From positions 1 through 64,000 of the forward strand of contig NZ_RBXP01000001.1 in NCBI RefSeq assembly GCF_003634965.1: a stretch of 64,000 bases of DNA, read 5' to 3'. Made by a program: the position numbers and the translations under genes. Positions within the stretch are counted from its first letter, which is position 1; each line of letters begins with the position of its first letter. Positions 25,580 to 34,153 of the stretch are shown piece after piece. The notes below the pieces were generated by a model, which made no database searches, was not told the origin of the DNA, and worked only from the letters and a program-made list of their open reading frames with translations. The DNA is from Azonexus fungiphilus (GTDB lineage Bacteria > Pseudomonadota > Gammaproteobacteria > Burkholderiales > Rhodocyclaceae).

Positions 25580-26613
25580 CCCGCAGCCGTTGCCCGGCGT
25601 GTGGCACGGTTTTCCGCGTCACCTCCGAGCAGCTGCGGCTGAAGGCCGGCAAGGTCCGTTGCGGACATTGCCAGAGCGTCTTCAACGCCTTCGATCATCT
25701 CCTGGTTGCCGATGACGCCCCGGCGGCCGCAGAGCCCCTCGCCGCGGGGGCGGCAAATCCGCCGGAGCCGCCCCTGGCCGAGAGCGTTCCGCCCCTGCCG
25801 GAAGAGCACGTGGCAGAAAATTCGCCGAAGTTCACGGTCGACGTCCCGGAAATGCAGGAAATGCCGCCGGCCGAAGCCACCCCGGCAGCCGCGTTGCCGC
25901 CAGAATTGCCGGACGAGCCGCCGCCTGCTGCAATGCCGGCGGTCGACGCAGACGTCGATGTCGCTCCGGCGGCCCTGACGCCGGTCGGCCCCTTGCCCGA
26001 GCCCTTGCCGGAAACCCCCGAGGAAAGCACGCTGGCCGCCCGCGAGGCCGGTCTGGTCGCGGTGCGCGAACTGGCCGACAGCCAGGCCTACAACCGCTGG
26101 TCGGCCGGTCCGCTGGCCAGCGACGGACTCGGCGGCTTCGACGACGGCAGCCACGCGGCACCGTTGTGGCCCTACCTGCTGGTCTTCGTGCTGCTGCTGC
26201 TCGGCCTGGCCGGCCAGCTCGCCCACCACTACCGGACCGAGGTCGTGCTGCGCCTGCCTGCCGCGGCCGATGCCTACGCGGCGCTCGGCATCGCGGTGCC
26301 TTTGCCGCGCGACGCGGCGCTGGTCTCGATCGAGACTTCCGACCTGCAGTTCGACAGCGGGCGCGGACTCTTCGTCCTCAATGCCACCTTGCGCAACCGG
26401 GCCCGTCACGCGCAGGCCTGGCCGAGCCTGGAGCTGACGCTGACCGACGTCAACGACCGTGTCGTCGCCCGGCGCATCATTGCCGCCGCCGACTACCTGG
26501 CCTCGGCCCCGCCGCCCGAATTCCCCTCTGGCAGCGACGTTCCCGTCCGCCTGTGGATCGAAGCCTCGGGTATCGGTGCTGCCGGCTACCGCCTCTACAT
26601 CTTCTATCCCTGA
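25555..26613 (+). CDS. Zinc-ribbon and DUF3426 domain membrane protein
   Basis: The 352-residue protein has an N-terminal MJ0042-type zinc ribbon (C13, C16, C36, C39), a long Pro/Ala/Glu-rich linker (about 55-190), one membrane helix near 203-222 (WPYLLVFVLLLLGLAGQL) and a C-terminal DUF3426 domain with an immunoglobulin-like pattern. It starts inside prmA, four bases before the next gene. The family is common beside prmA in betaproteobacteria but its function is not established; the zinc ribbon is predicted cytoplasmic and DUF3426 periplasmic. Confidence 0.85.
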   Translation: MSGRGQALTRSRCPACGTVFRVTSEQLRLKAGKVRCGHCQSVFNAFDHLLVADDAPAAAEPLAAGAANPPEPPLAESVPPLPEEHVAENSPKFTVDVPEMQEMPPAEATPAAALPPELPDEPPPAAMPAVDADVDVAPAALTPVGPLPEPLPETPEESTLAAREAGLVAVRELADSQAYNRWSAGPLASDGLGGFDDGSHAAPLWPYLLVFVLLLLGLAGQLAHHYRTEVVLRLPAAADAYAALGIAVPLPRDAALVSIETSDLQFDSGRGLFVLNATLRNRARHAQAWPSLELTLTDVNDRVVARRIIAAADYLASAPPPEFPSGSDVPVRLWIEASGIGAAGYRLYIFYP

Positions 26614-26616
26614 CTC

Positions 26617-27555
26617 ATGACGACACTGATCTGCGGTTCGCTCGCCTTCGACAACATCATGGTCTTTCCGGGCCGCTTCAAAGAGCACATCCTGCCCGAG
26701 CAGATCCACATCCTCAACGTCGCCTTCCTGGTCCCGGAAATGCGCCGCGAATTCGGCGGCTGCGCCGGCAACATCGCCTACAACCTGATGCTCCTCGGCG
26801 GTGACGCCAGCATCATGGCCACCGTCGGCGACGACGCGGCGCCCTATCTGGCGCGCCTCGACAAGCTCGGCCTCAGTCGCGCGCACGTGCGCGAAGTGCC
26901 GGGCAGCTTCACCGCCCAGGCCTTCATCACCACCGACCTCGACGACAACCAGATCACCGCCTTCCACCCCGGCGCGATGAGCTTCTCGCACCTCAACAAG
27001 GTCGAGCAGGCCAAGGCCAGGCTTGGCATCGTCGCCCCCGACGGCCGTGAAGGCATGCTCCAGCATGCGCGCGACTTCGCCGCCGCCGGCGTGCCTTTCA
27101 TCTTCGATCCGGGCCAGGGGCTGCCGATGTTCGATGGCGACGACCTGATGGAATTCCTGCGCCTGGCCGACTACGCCTGTTTCAACGACTACGAGGCCAG
27201 GCTCGCCTGCGACCGCACCGGACGCAGCCTCGAGCAACTGGCGCAGGAGGTCAGGGCGCTGATCGTCACCCGCGGCGGCGAAGGCTCCGACATCTACGCC
27301 GACGGCACCGTCCATCGCATCCCCTGCGCCCCGGCCGACGCCATCGTCGACCCCACCGGTTGCGGCGATGCCTACCGGGCCGGCCTGCTCCATGGCATCG
27401 CCAACGGCTGGGACTGGCCGACGACCGGTCGTCTGGCTTCGCTGATGGGGGCGATCAAGATTGCCCATCGCGGTGGCCAGAATCACCAGCCGAGCCGCGA
27501 GGAAATCGGCGAGCGTTACCGCAAGGCCTTCGGCAGCCTGCCCTGGCAATCCTGA
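26617..27555 (+). CDS. PfkB-family carbohydrate kinase, adenosine-kinase-like
   Basis: The 312 residues carry the ribokinase-family motifs: FGGCAGNIAYNLMLLGG near the N-terminus and the catalytic/anion-hole motif DPTGCGDAYRAG near residues 246-257 with the base aspartate. The residue pattern is closest to bacterial sugar/adenosine kinases of this family, but the substrate cannot be fixed from sequence. Its stop codon lies inside the Pho box of the following olsB gene. Confidence 0.85.
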   Translation: MTTLICGSLAFDNIMVFPGRFKEHILPEQIHILNVAFLVPEMRREFGGCAGNIAYNLMLLGGDASIMATVGDDAAPYLARLDKLGLSRAHVREVPGSFTAQAFITTDLDDNQITAFHPGAMSFSHLNKVEQAKARLGIVAPDGREGMLQHARDFAAAGVPFIFDPGQGLPMFDGDDLMEFLRLADYACFNDYEARLACDRTGRSLEQLAQEVRALIVTRGGEGSDIYADGTVHRIPCAPADAIVDPTGCGDAYRAGLLHGIANGWDWPTTGRLASLMGAIKIAHRGGQNHQPSREEIGERYRKAFGSLPWQS

Positions 27556-27569
27556 CATCGAGCTGTAAT
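27552..27569 (+). promoter_or_regulatory. Candidate Pho box upstream of olsBA
   Basis: CTGACAT-CGAG-CTGTAAT matches the PhoB direct-repeat consensus CTGTCAT-N4-CTGTCAT at six of seven positions in each half with the exact four-base spacer. Two weaker heptamers, GGGCAAT (27574-27580) and GTGTAAC (27585-27591), continue the same 11-base phase. Ornithine-lipid genes are known PhoB targets in several proteobacteria, which supports the call. Confidence 0.6.
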
Positions 27570-27598
27570 GGCCGGGCAATAGCCGTGTAACACGCGTC

Positions 27599-27640
27599 TT
27601 CCATGCTGTTCTCCATATGCACAAGGAGAACAACATGGAA
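27599..27640 (+). promoter_or_regulatory. Hairpin enclosing the olsB ribosome-binding site and start codon
   Basis: Bases 27599-27614 and 27625-27640 are reverse complements at 15 of 16 positions around a ten-base loop. The right arm contains the GGAG ribosome-binding site (27625-27628) and the ATG (27635-27637). In RNA this stem would hide both, so olsB translation should depend on its opening. A second ATG (27617), in the loop, reads in the same frame. Confidence 0.75.
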
Positions 27641-28396
27641 AACATCCACAAGGCTGCCGACCGCAGCCGCCCCGAGAAGCGCAGCCTGTCGGTCGGTTTT
27701 GCCCGCAGCAACGGCGACATCCTGGAGGCCCAGCGCCTGCGCCATCGCATCTTCGCCGGCGAGATGGGCGCCAACCTGCCCAGCCGCACGCCCGGCGTCG
27801 ATCACGACATCTACGACCCCTACTGCGAGCATCTGGTCGTCCGCGACACGCAAAGCGGCGAAATCGTCGGCACCTACCGCATCCTGCCGCCGGAAAACGC
27901 CCGCCAGGTCGGCTACTACTCGGAAAACGAATTCGACCTGACGCGTCTCCAGCACCTGCGTCCGCGCATGGTCGAGATCGGCCGCTCCTGCGTCCATCCC
28001 GACTATCGCACCGGGGCGACGATCACCCTGCTCTGGTCGGGCCTGGCCCAGTACATGATCGAACGCGGCCACGACTACCTGATCGGCTGCGCCTCGATCA
28101 GCATGGCCGACGGCGGCCACGCCGCGGCCAGCCTGTATAATCGCCTCGCTGCCGAGCACCTGGGGCCGCAGGAATACCGCGTCTTCCCGCGTTGTCCGCT
28201 GCCGCTGGCGGCCCTGCAGCAGGATCGCCCGGCCGAGGTGCCGCCGCTGATCAAGGGTTACCTGCGCGCCGGGGCCTGGATCTGCGGCGAACCGGCCTGG
28301 GATCCCGACTTCAACACGGCCGACCTGCCCATCCTGATGCCGATGGCCAAGGTCTCCAGCCGCTACGCCAAACACTACCTGGGACAGACAGACTGA
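27635..28396 (+). CDS. olsB: L-ornithine N-alpha-acyltransferase OlsB
   Basis: OlsB attaches a 3-hydroxy fatty acid from acyl carrier protein to ornithine, making lyso-ornithine lipid. The 253 residues fit the GNAT-like OlsB/hemolysin family, with the segments RLRHRIFAGEMGA, DPYCEHLVVRD, GTYRILPP and MVEIGRSCVHPDYR. I chose the ATG at 27635 because AAGGAG sits seven bases upstream; the in-frame ATG at 27617 has no such site. Regulation appears to involve a Pho box and a start-site hairpin. olsA follows immediately. Confidence 0.85.
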   Translation: MENIHKAADRSRPEKRSLSVGFARSNGDILEAQRLRHRIFAGEMGANLPSRTPGVDHDIYDPYCEHLVVRDTQSGEIVGTYRILPPENARQVGYYSENEFDLTRLQHLRPRMVEIGRSCVHPDYRTGATITLLWSGLAQYMIERGHDYLIGCASISMADGGHAAASLYNRLAAEHLGPQEYRVFPRCPLPLAALQQDRPAEVPPLIKGYLRAGAWICGEPAWDPDFNTADLPILMPMAKVSSRYAKHYLGQTD

Positions 28397-29238
28397 AAGA
28401 GACACCGACCGCACTGCGCGCCTACCGGCTGTTCCGCCTCTGCCTGCTGGTGCTGGCCGGCGCGCTGGTGGCGCTGAGCGTGTTCCGCCTCTGCGGCGAC
28501 CGGCGCCGGCTGCTGCTCAAGCAGAGCTGGTCGGCGGCGGTGCTCGACGCGCTCGGCGTCGAACTCGAGGCCGACCTGACCCACCTCGCGCCCGGGGTGC
28601 TGCTGGTCGCCAACCATGTTTCCTGGGTCGACATCTTCGTCATCAATGCCGCCGTCCCGTCGGCCTTCGTCGCCAAGGAAGAAGTCCGGCGCTGGCCGGT
28701 GATCGGCTGGCTGGCCTGGAAGAACGACACCGTCTTCCTGCGCCGCGGCAGCCGTGGCCACGCCCGCCTGATCAACGAGGAAATCGCCGGCATCCTCGGT
28801 CAGGGCAAGGTGGTCGCTGTCTTTCCCGAAGGCACGACGACCGATGGCCGCAGCCTGCTGCATTTCCACGCGGCGCTGCTGCAGCCGGCGCTGGCCGCCG
28901 CCCGGCCGGTACTGCCGGCGGCGATTTCGTACTGGGAGCTGAACGGCGAGCGCAGCCTGGCGCCGCGCTACGACGGCGATCTTTCGCTCGGCCAATGTAC
29001 GCGTGCCATCCTCAAGCGGCCGCGCATCATTGCCCGGCTGGTGACGACGCCGCTGCGCGGCCTGGCCGGCGAGGATCGCAAGCAGGTCGCGGCGGCGGCG
29101 CGCGAGGCTATCGCTTTAGCGGCTGGACTTCCGTTGGCGAGCAATCCACCTGGAACACCCGCCGGTCTTCCAGGCGCACCGCCGTCAGATGGCCGCCCCA
29201 CAGGCAGCCCGAATCGAGCGCTAGCAGATTCTGCGTGA
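28393..29238 (+). CDS. olsA: Lyso-ornithine lipid O-acyltransferase OlsA
   Basis: OlsA adds the second acyl chain to form ornithine lipid. The PlsC-type signatures are NHVSWVD (the HX4D catalytic motif) and FPEGTT, preceded by a hydrophobic N-terminal helix. No ATG precedes the conserved region. The most plausible start is CTG at 28393, overlapping the olsB stop as CTGA with GGGA about ten bases before it; a GTG at 28450 is the alternative. From 28393 it has 281 residues, and its last 44 or so read antisense through the 3' end of apaH (a 131-base tail-to-tail overlap), giving a Pro/Gly-rich tail absent from the conserved core. Confidence 0.8.
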   Translation: MKETPTALRAYRLFRLCLLVLAGALVALSVFRLCGDRRRLLLKQSWSAAVLDALGVELEADLTHLAPGVLLVANHVSWVDIFVINAAVPSAFVAKEEVRRWPVIGWLAWKNDTVFLRRGSRGHARLINEEIAGILGQGKVVAVFPEGTTTDGRSLLHFHAALLQPALAAARPVLPAAISYWELNGERSLAPRYDGDLSLGQCTRAILKRPRIIARLVTTPLRGLAGEDRKQVAAAAREAIALAAGLPLASNPPGTPAGLPGAPPSDGRPTGSPNRALADSA

Positions 29239-29938
29239 TGCGCAGGCCGAGCGCCGACCAGTGGCCGGTGACCAGCACGCTGTCGGCGCTCTTGCGCCCG
29301 GGGACCTCGAACCACGGCAGGTAGCCCTCGGGGGCGTTGGCCAGCTTGCCCTTGGCCTTGAACTCCATGACCCCTTTCTTGGTGCAGAAGCGCATCCGGG
29401 TCATCGCATTGACGATCACGCGCAGCCGGCCCCAGCCCTTGAGATCGTCGTCCCAGGCCGCCGGCTCGCTGCCCCACAGGTTGAGGATGAACTCGCGGAA
29501 ATCCTTGCCCTGCAGCTTGGCCTCGACCTCGCGCGCGAGCTCGCGCGCCTGGCGGGCAGTCCATTGCGGCAACAGGCCGGCGTGCACCAGGCAGTAGTTG
29601 CCCTCGGTGTGGCACAGCGGTTGCCGGCGCAGCCAGTCGAGCAGCTCGTCGCGGTCGGGCGCGCCGAGGATGTCGTCGAGCGTGTCGTCCTTGCCGCGGA
29701 ACTTGGCGCCGCCCTCGGCGACCATCAGCAGGTAGAGGTCGTGGTTGCCGAGCACGGTCAGCGCCGCGTCGCCGAAAGACTTGATCAGGCGCAAGGTCGC
29801 CAGCGACTGCGGGCCACGGTTGACCAGGTCGCCGACCAGCCACAGGCGGTCCTGCGCCGGGTCGAAGGCGCAGGCGTCGAGCAGGCGCCGCAGCGAGTCG
29901 TGGCAACCCTGGATGTCGCCGATCGCAAAAGTGGCCAT
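29108..29938 (-). CDS. apaH: Diadenosine tetraphosphatase ApaH
   Basis: ApaH hydrolyses Ap4A to two ADP. The 276 residues have the metallophosphoesterase motifs [28 protein letters not shown] and the histidines of LVHAG and TGHWSALG. It follows glmS on the same strand with a 35-base gap filled by a copy of the GTCGAC/A-tract motif. No Shine-Dalgarno is visible before the ATG because the palindrome core lies about five bases upstream of it. Confidence 0.95.
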   Translation of the reverse strand: MATFAIGDIQGCHDSLRRLLDACAFDPAQDRLWLVGDLVNRGPQSLATLRLIKSFGDAALTVLGNHDLYLLMVAEGGAKFRGKDDTLDDILGAPDRDELLDWLRRQPLCHTEGNYCLVHAGLLPQWTARQARELAREVEAKLQGKDFREFILNLWGSEPAAWDDDLKGWGRLRVIVNAMTRMRFCTKKGVMEFKAKGKLANAPEGYLPWFEVPGRKSADSVLVTGHWSALGLRITQNLLALDSGCLWGGHLTAVRLEDRRVFQVDCSPTEVQPLKR

Positions 29939-29946
29939 GTTTTACG

Positions 29947-29971
29947 GTCGACCGTCAAATTGCGGCAAAAA
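29947..29971 (+). repeat. GTCGAC-N9-A-tract motif between glmS and apaH
   Basis: ACG-GTCGAC, nine bases (CGTCAAATT), then GCGGCAAAAA. The central ACGGTCGACCGT is a perfect 12-base palindrome; the second arm is missing and replaced by the apaH start region. It fills nearly the whole 35-base gap. Confidence 0.8.
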
Positions 29972-29973
29972 GC

Positions 29974-31797
29974 TCATTCCACGGTCACCGACTTGGCCAG
30001 GTTGCGCGGCTTGTCCACGTCGGTACCCTTGACCAGGGCGGCGTGGTAGGAGAGCAGCTGCAGCGGGATGACGTGGAGGATCGGCGAGAGCAGGCCGTAG
30101 TGCTCGGGCAGGCGCAGCATGTGCACGCCTTCCGAGGCCGGGATTTCCGAGTCGGCGTCGGCGAAGACGTAGAGTTCGCCGCCGCGGGCGCGGACTTCCT
30201 GGAGGTTGGACTTGAGCTTCTCGAGCAGTTCGTCGTTGGGCGCCACCGAAATCACCGGCATGCTGGCGTCGACCAGGGCCAGCGGCCCGTGCTTGAGCTC
30301 GCCGGCCGGGTAGGCTTCGGCGTGGATGTAGGAGATTTCCTTGAGCTTGAGCGCGCCTTCGAGGGCGATCGGGTAATGGCGGCCGCGGCCGAGGAAGAGC
30401 GCGTGCTGCTTGTCGGCGAAGCGGCGGGCCCAGCCCTCGATCTCGCTTTCCAGCGTCAGCACCTTGTTGACCGCGACCGGCAGGTGACGCAGCTGGTCGA
30501 TGTAGGCGCTTTCCTGGGCGGCGTCGAGGCGGCCGCGCACCTTGGCGACCACCAGCGTCAGCAGGAACAGCGCCGCCAGCTGGGTGGTGAAGGCCTTGGT
30601 CGAGGCGACGCCGATTTCCGGGCCGGCGCGGGTGATGAAGCGCAGCGCCGATTCGCGGACGATCGCCGATTCGGGGACGTTGCAGATGGCCAGCGTTTTC
30701 AACTGGCCGAGCGACTTGGCGTGACGCAGCGCCGCCAGCGTGTCGGCGGTTTCGCCGGACTGCGAGATGGCGACGATCAGCTGGCGCGGGTTCGCCACCG
30801 AGCAGCGATAGCGGTACTCGCTGGCGATCTCGACCGTGCACGGCACTCCGGCGACGGCTTCGAGCCAGTAGCGGGCGGTCATCCCGGAGTGGGCGCTGGT
30901 GCCGCAGGCAAGAATCAGGATGTGGTCGACATCCTGCAGCAAGCTGCCGGCTTCGGCGCCGAAAATGCCGGGCTGGATGCTGCGGCTGCCGCCGACGATC
31001 TCGAGCGTGTTGGCCAGGGCTTCCGGTTGCTCGAAGATTTCCTTCTGCATGTAGTGGCGGAAGTTGCCGAGTTCGACCGCGGCGGCCGAGAGCTGCGAGA
31101 CATGCACCGGGCGCTCGACCGGCGTGCCGTCGAGGCGTTCGATGCGGACGCCGCTGACGGTCAACTCGGCGATATCGCCGTTTTCCAGATAGACCATGTT
31201 GCGCGTCACCTGCAGCAGCGCCGAGGCGTCCGAGGCCGCGTAGTTGCCGTCCGCGCCGAGGCCGAGCAGCAGCGGCGAGCCTTCGCGGGCGACGACGACC
31301 TTGCCCGGCTGGCGCTGGTCGATGACGGCGATGCCGTAGGCCCCGACCAGGCGGCGGCAGGCGCGCTGGACGGCGCGGAAGAGGTCGGGTTCGTCCTTGA
31401 GCAGGGCCTCGACCAGGTGGGCGATGGTTTCGGTGTCGGTATCCGAGGTGAACACGTAGCCCTGGGCGCTCAGTTCCTCGCGCAGGCTCTCGTAGTTCTC
31501 GATGATGCCGTTATGGACGACGGCGATGCTGCCCGAGATGTGCGGGTGCGCATTGCGTTCCGAGGGCACGCCGTGCGTCGCCCAGCGCGTGTGGGCGATG
31601 CCGGTCGGCGAGGCGGTGCCGGCGGCGGCGGCCTCGAGTTCGGCGACACGGCCGACCGAGCGGACGCGCTCGATCTGCGCGGCGCCGGTGACGGCCAGGC
31701 CGGCCGAGTCATAGCCCCGGTACTCGAGCTTCTTCAGGCCCTCGACGAGGATGGGAACGATGTTGCTGCCGGCTGCTGCCGCGACGATGCCGCACAT
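29974..31797 (-). CDS. glmS: Glutamine-fructose-6-phosphate aminotransferase GlmS
   Basis: GlmS makes glucosamine-6-phosphate for peptidoglycan and lipopolysaccharide. The 607 residues start MCGIV, placing the catalytic cysteine at position 2 after Met removal; the glutaminase domain shows HTRWATHG and HNGIIENY, and the two SIS domains show CGTSAHSGM and SQSGETADT, with the terminal [11 protein letters not shown]. The start at 31797 is fixed by the need for Cys at the N-terminus, although the frame stays open to 31845. Confidence 0.97.
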   Translation of the reverse strand: MCGIVAAAAGSNIVPILVEGLKKLEYRGYDSAGLAVTGAAQIERVRSVGRVAELEAAAAGTASPTGIAHTRWATHGVPSERNAHPHISGSIAVVHNGIIENYESLREELSAQGYVFTSDTDTETIAHLVEALLKDEPDLFRAVQRACRRLVGAYGIAVIDQRQPGKVVVAREGSPLLLGLGADGNYAASDASALLQVTRNMVYLENGDIAELTVSGVRIERLDGTPVERPVHVSQLSAAAVELGNFRHYMQKEIFEQPEALANTLEIVGGSRSIQPGIFGAEAGSLLQDVDHILILACGTSAHSGMTARYWLEAVAGVPCTVEIASEYRYRCSVANPRQLIVAISQSGETADTLAALRHAKSLGQLKTLAICNVPESAIVRESALRFITRAGPEIGVASTKAFTTQLAALFLLTLVVAKVRGRLDAAQESAYIDQLRHLPVAVNKVLTLESEIEGWARRFADKQHALFLGRGRHYPIALEGALKLKEISYIHAEAYPAGELKHGPLALVDASMPVISVAPNDELLEKLKSNLQEVRARGGELYVFADADSEIPASEGVHMLRLPEHYGLLSPILHVIPLQLLSYHAALVKGTDVDKPRNLAKSVTVE

Positions 31798-31882
31798 GGT
31801 GACTGTCCGTTGTCCAAATCCGGGCATTTTACCGCAGCTGCGCATGATTCATGGATAAGCCGTCGGCCTTGCCGCGGCGTTC

Positions 31883-31888
31883 TATAAT
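31883..31888 (+). promoter_or_regulatory. -10 box upstream of waaC
   Basis: A perfect TATAAT lies 35 bases before the waaC ATG. No convincing -35 hexamer is seen at 16-18 bases. Its position makes the longer reading from 31851 unlikely to be translated. Confidence 0.45.
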
Positions 31889-31922
31889 CGCGCCTTCTCC
31901 CGGCTTTCCCCTGTTTTTGCCG

Positions 31923-32876
31923 ATGCGCATCCTGCTTGTCAAAACCTCCTCGCTCGGCGACGTCATCCACAACCTGCCGGTCGCCACCGACATCCGGCGG
32001 CATTTCCCGGAGGCCAGGATCGACTGGTGCGTCGAGGAGGGCTTCGCCCAGATTCCGCGCCTGCATCCGGCGGTCGGGCGTACCGTCCCGGTTGCCGTCC
32101 GGCGCTGGCGCAAGGCGCTGCTGCGCGGCGAGACCTGGCGCGAGATCGGCGATTTCCAGCGCCGCCTGCGCGAGGTCGATTACGATCTGGTGCTCGATAC
32201 CCAGGGCCTGTTCAAGAGCGCGCTGCTCGCTTCGCGTGCCCGCGGCCCGCTCGCCGGCTACACCGGCGACAGCGCCCGCGAACCGCTGGCGGCCCGCTTC
32301 TACGACCGCCACTACCCGGTTGCCCGCGATTTGCACGCGGTCGTCCGCAACCGCTGCCTGGCCGCCGCAGCGCTCGGCTATGCTGCCGACGATCCGGTCG
32401 ATTACGGCATCGCCGCGCCGGCGCTGGCGCTCGATTGGCTGCCGGCGCGGCCTTACCTCGTGCTGCTCACCGCCACCAGCCGCGACGACAAGCTCTGGCC
32501 GGAAGCACGCTGGATCGAACTCGGCGGCGAACTTGCCGGGCGCGGCCTGACGGTCGTGCTGCCGGCCGGCAGTGCCGTCGAGCGGGCCCGTGCGGCCCGC
32601 CTGGCGGCGGCGATTCCGGGAGCGCTGGCGGCGCCGGCGATGCGTCTCGACGCGCTGGCGACGCTGCTGGGCGGGGCTCGCGCCGTGGTCGGCGTCGATA
32701 CCGGGCTGACCCACCTGGCGGTCGCCCTGCGCACGCCGACCGTTGCCCTGTACACGGCGACCGAGCCCGGGCTGACCGGCGTTTACGGCAGCGGCTTCCA
32801 TCGCAACCTCGGCGGCGCCGGCCAGTGTCCGACCGCCGCCGCGGTCCTCGGCGAACTGGCGCCGGTGCTGGCATGA
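31923..32876 (+). CDS. waaC: Lipopolysaccharide heptosyltransferase I
   Basis: WaaC adds the first heptose to Kdo2-lipid A. The 317-residue GT9 protein starts MRILLVKTSSLGDVIHNLP, with the conserved base-aspartate region, and has the C-terminal GVDTGLTHLA donor-site motif. It overlaps waaA by four bases, so inner-core synthesis genes are coupled. Confidence 0.94.
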   Translation: MRILLVKTSSLGDVIHNLPVATDIRRHFPEARIDWCVEEGFAQIPRLHPAVGRTVPVAVRRWRKALLRGETWREIGDFQRRLREVDYDLVLDTQGLFKSALLASRARGPLAGYTGDSAREPLAARFYDRHYPVARDLHAVVRNRCLAAAALGYAADDPVDYGIAAPALALDWLPARPYLVLLTATSRDDKLWPEARWIELGGELAGRGLTVVLPAGSAVERARAARLAAAIPGALAAPAMRLDALATLLGGARAVVGVDTGLTHLAVALRTPTVALYTATEPGLTGVYGSGFHRNLGGAGQCPTAAAVLGELAPVLA

Positions 32877-34153
32877 TCGCCCGCTGGCTGTACTTGCTGG
32901 CGCTCTACCTGCTGCTGCCGGCGATCTTCGTCCGCCTGGCCTGGCGGGCGCGGCGGCAACCGGAATACCTGGCCAATCTCGGCGAGCGCTTTGCCGTCTA
33001 CGCTGACGGTCGACGGCCCAGGAACGGCAAAAACCGGCTGATCTGGGTGCATGCCGTGTCGGTCGGCGAAACCCGTGCCGCCCAGCCGCTGGTCGAGGCG
33101 CTGCAGGCGCGCTGGCCAGCGCACCGGATCCTGCTCACCGGCATGACCCCGACCGGCCGCGCCGCCGGTGCCGAGGTCTTCGGCGAGCGGGTGATCCAGG
33201 CCTACCTGCCGTACGATCTGCCGGATGCGGTTGACCGCTTTTTCCGGCATTTCGCGCCCGAGTTCGGCGTCCTGATGGAAACCGAGATCTGGCCGAACCT
33301 GCTGGCTGGTGCCCGTCGCCACGAGATTCCGCTGTTGCTGGTCAATGCCCGGTTGTCCGAGCGTTCGGCGCGCGGCTATCGCCGCTTCGCCGCGCTGGTC
33401 CGCCCGGCCTTCGCCAGCCTGGCCGCGGTCGCTGCCCAGAGCGAGGCCGACGCGGCCCGTCTGGCAGCGCTCGGCGCTGCGCCGGTCGCGGTTTGCGGCA
33501 ACCTGAAGTTCGACGTCGTGCCGGCGCCCGAGCGCCTGGCGCTCGGCCAGTCGTGGCGGACGGCGCTGGCCGGTCGGCCGGTGTGGCTGGCGGCGAGTAC
33601 GCGCGAGGGCGAAGAAGCGCTGCTGCTCGACGCCTGGCAACGTCATGCCGGCAGCGACGCCTTGCTGGTGCTGGTGCCGCGTCATCCGCAGCGCTTTGCC
33701 GAGGTCGCCGAGTTACTTGCTGCCCGCGGCCTGGCCTGGCGGCGGCGCAGCGAGGGCTTGCCGGATGCCGGCACTGCCGTCTGGCTGGGCGACAGCATGG
33801 GCGAGATGGCGGCCTATTACGCGTTTGCCGACCTCGCCTTCATCGGTGGCAGCCTGCTGCCGCTGGGTGGCCAGAACCTGATCGAGGCGGCGGCCTGCGG
33901 CTGCCCGGTGCTGGTCGGCCCGCACACTTTCAATTTCCAGCGGGCCACCGAGGATGCGCTGGCCGCCGGTGCGGCGCAGCGGGTCGCCGATGCCGACGCG
34001 CTGATGCTGACGGTCGACCGCCTGTTTTCGGAAAAAACCACCAGTCTCGCCGCGATGCGTGCCGCCGCTGGCGAATTCGCTGCCGCCCATCGGGGCGCGA
34101 CGCAGCGGACGCTGGCGCTTATCGAGCGTTTTCCGGGTCGAGCAGGGCGTTGA
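32873..34153 (+). CDS. waaA: Kdo transferase WaaA (KdtA)
   Basis: WaaA transfers Kdo residues to lipid A precursor. The 426 residues have an N-terminal membrane anchor (YLLALYLLLPAIFVRLAW), the HAVSVGET motif with the catalytic glutamate region, METEIWPNL, GNLKFD and the late GGQNLIEAAACGCPV donor motif. Two copies of the GTCGAC/A-tract motif lie inside, one read as DGRRPRNGKN just before HAVSVGET and one as LTVDRLFSEKT near the C-terminus. The 3' end overlaps convergent tolC by 35 bases. Confidence 0.95.
   Translation: MIARWLYLLALYLLLPAIFVRLAWRARRQPEYLANLGERFAVYADGRRPRNGKNRLIWVHAVSVGETRAAQPLVEALQARWPAHRILLTGMTPTGRAAGAEVFGERVIQAYLPYDLPDAVDRFFRHFAPEFGVLMETEIWPNLLAGARRHEIPLLLVNARLSERSARGYRRFAALVRPAFASLAAVAAQSEADAARLAALGAAPVAVCGNLKFDVVPAPERLALGQSWRTALAGRPVWLAASTREGEEALLLDAWQRHAGSDALLVLVPRHPQRFAEVAELLAARGLAWRRRSEGLPDAGTAVWLGDSMGEMAAYYAFADLAFIGGSLLPLGGQNLIEAAACGCPVLVGPHTFNFQRATEDALAAGAAQRVADADALMLTVDRLFSEKTTSLAAMRAAAGEFAAAHRGATQRTLALIERFPGRAGR
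33009..33033 (+). repeat. GTCGAC-N9-A-tract motif (first in waaA)
   Basis: ACG-GTCGAC, nine bases, then ACGGCAAAAA. It is read in the second frame as DGRRPRNGKN, a segment at the variable junction between the membrane anchor and the catalytic domain. Confidence 0.75.
34013..34037 (+). repeat. GTCGAC-N9-A-tract motif (second in waaA)
   Basis: ACG-GTCGAC, nine bases, then TCGGAAAAAA at the standard spacing, read as LTVDRLFSEKT. Confidence 0.7.

Noticed and set aside
25830..25850. ACG-GTCGAC in the DUF3426 gene (read FTVDV), similar cores in aroE and sco
   Set aside because: These have the core but no A-tract at the fixed distance; TVD-type codons alone produce GTCGAC often in GC-rich genes.
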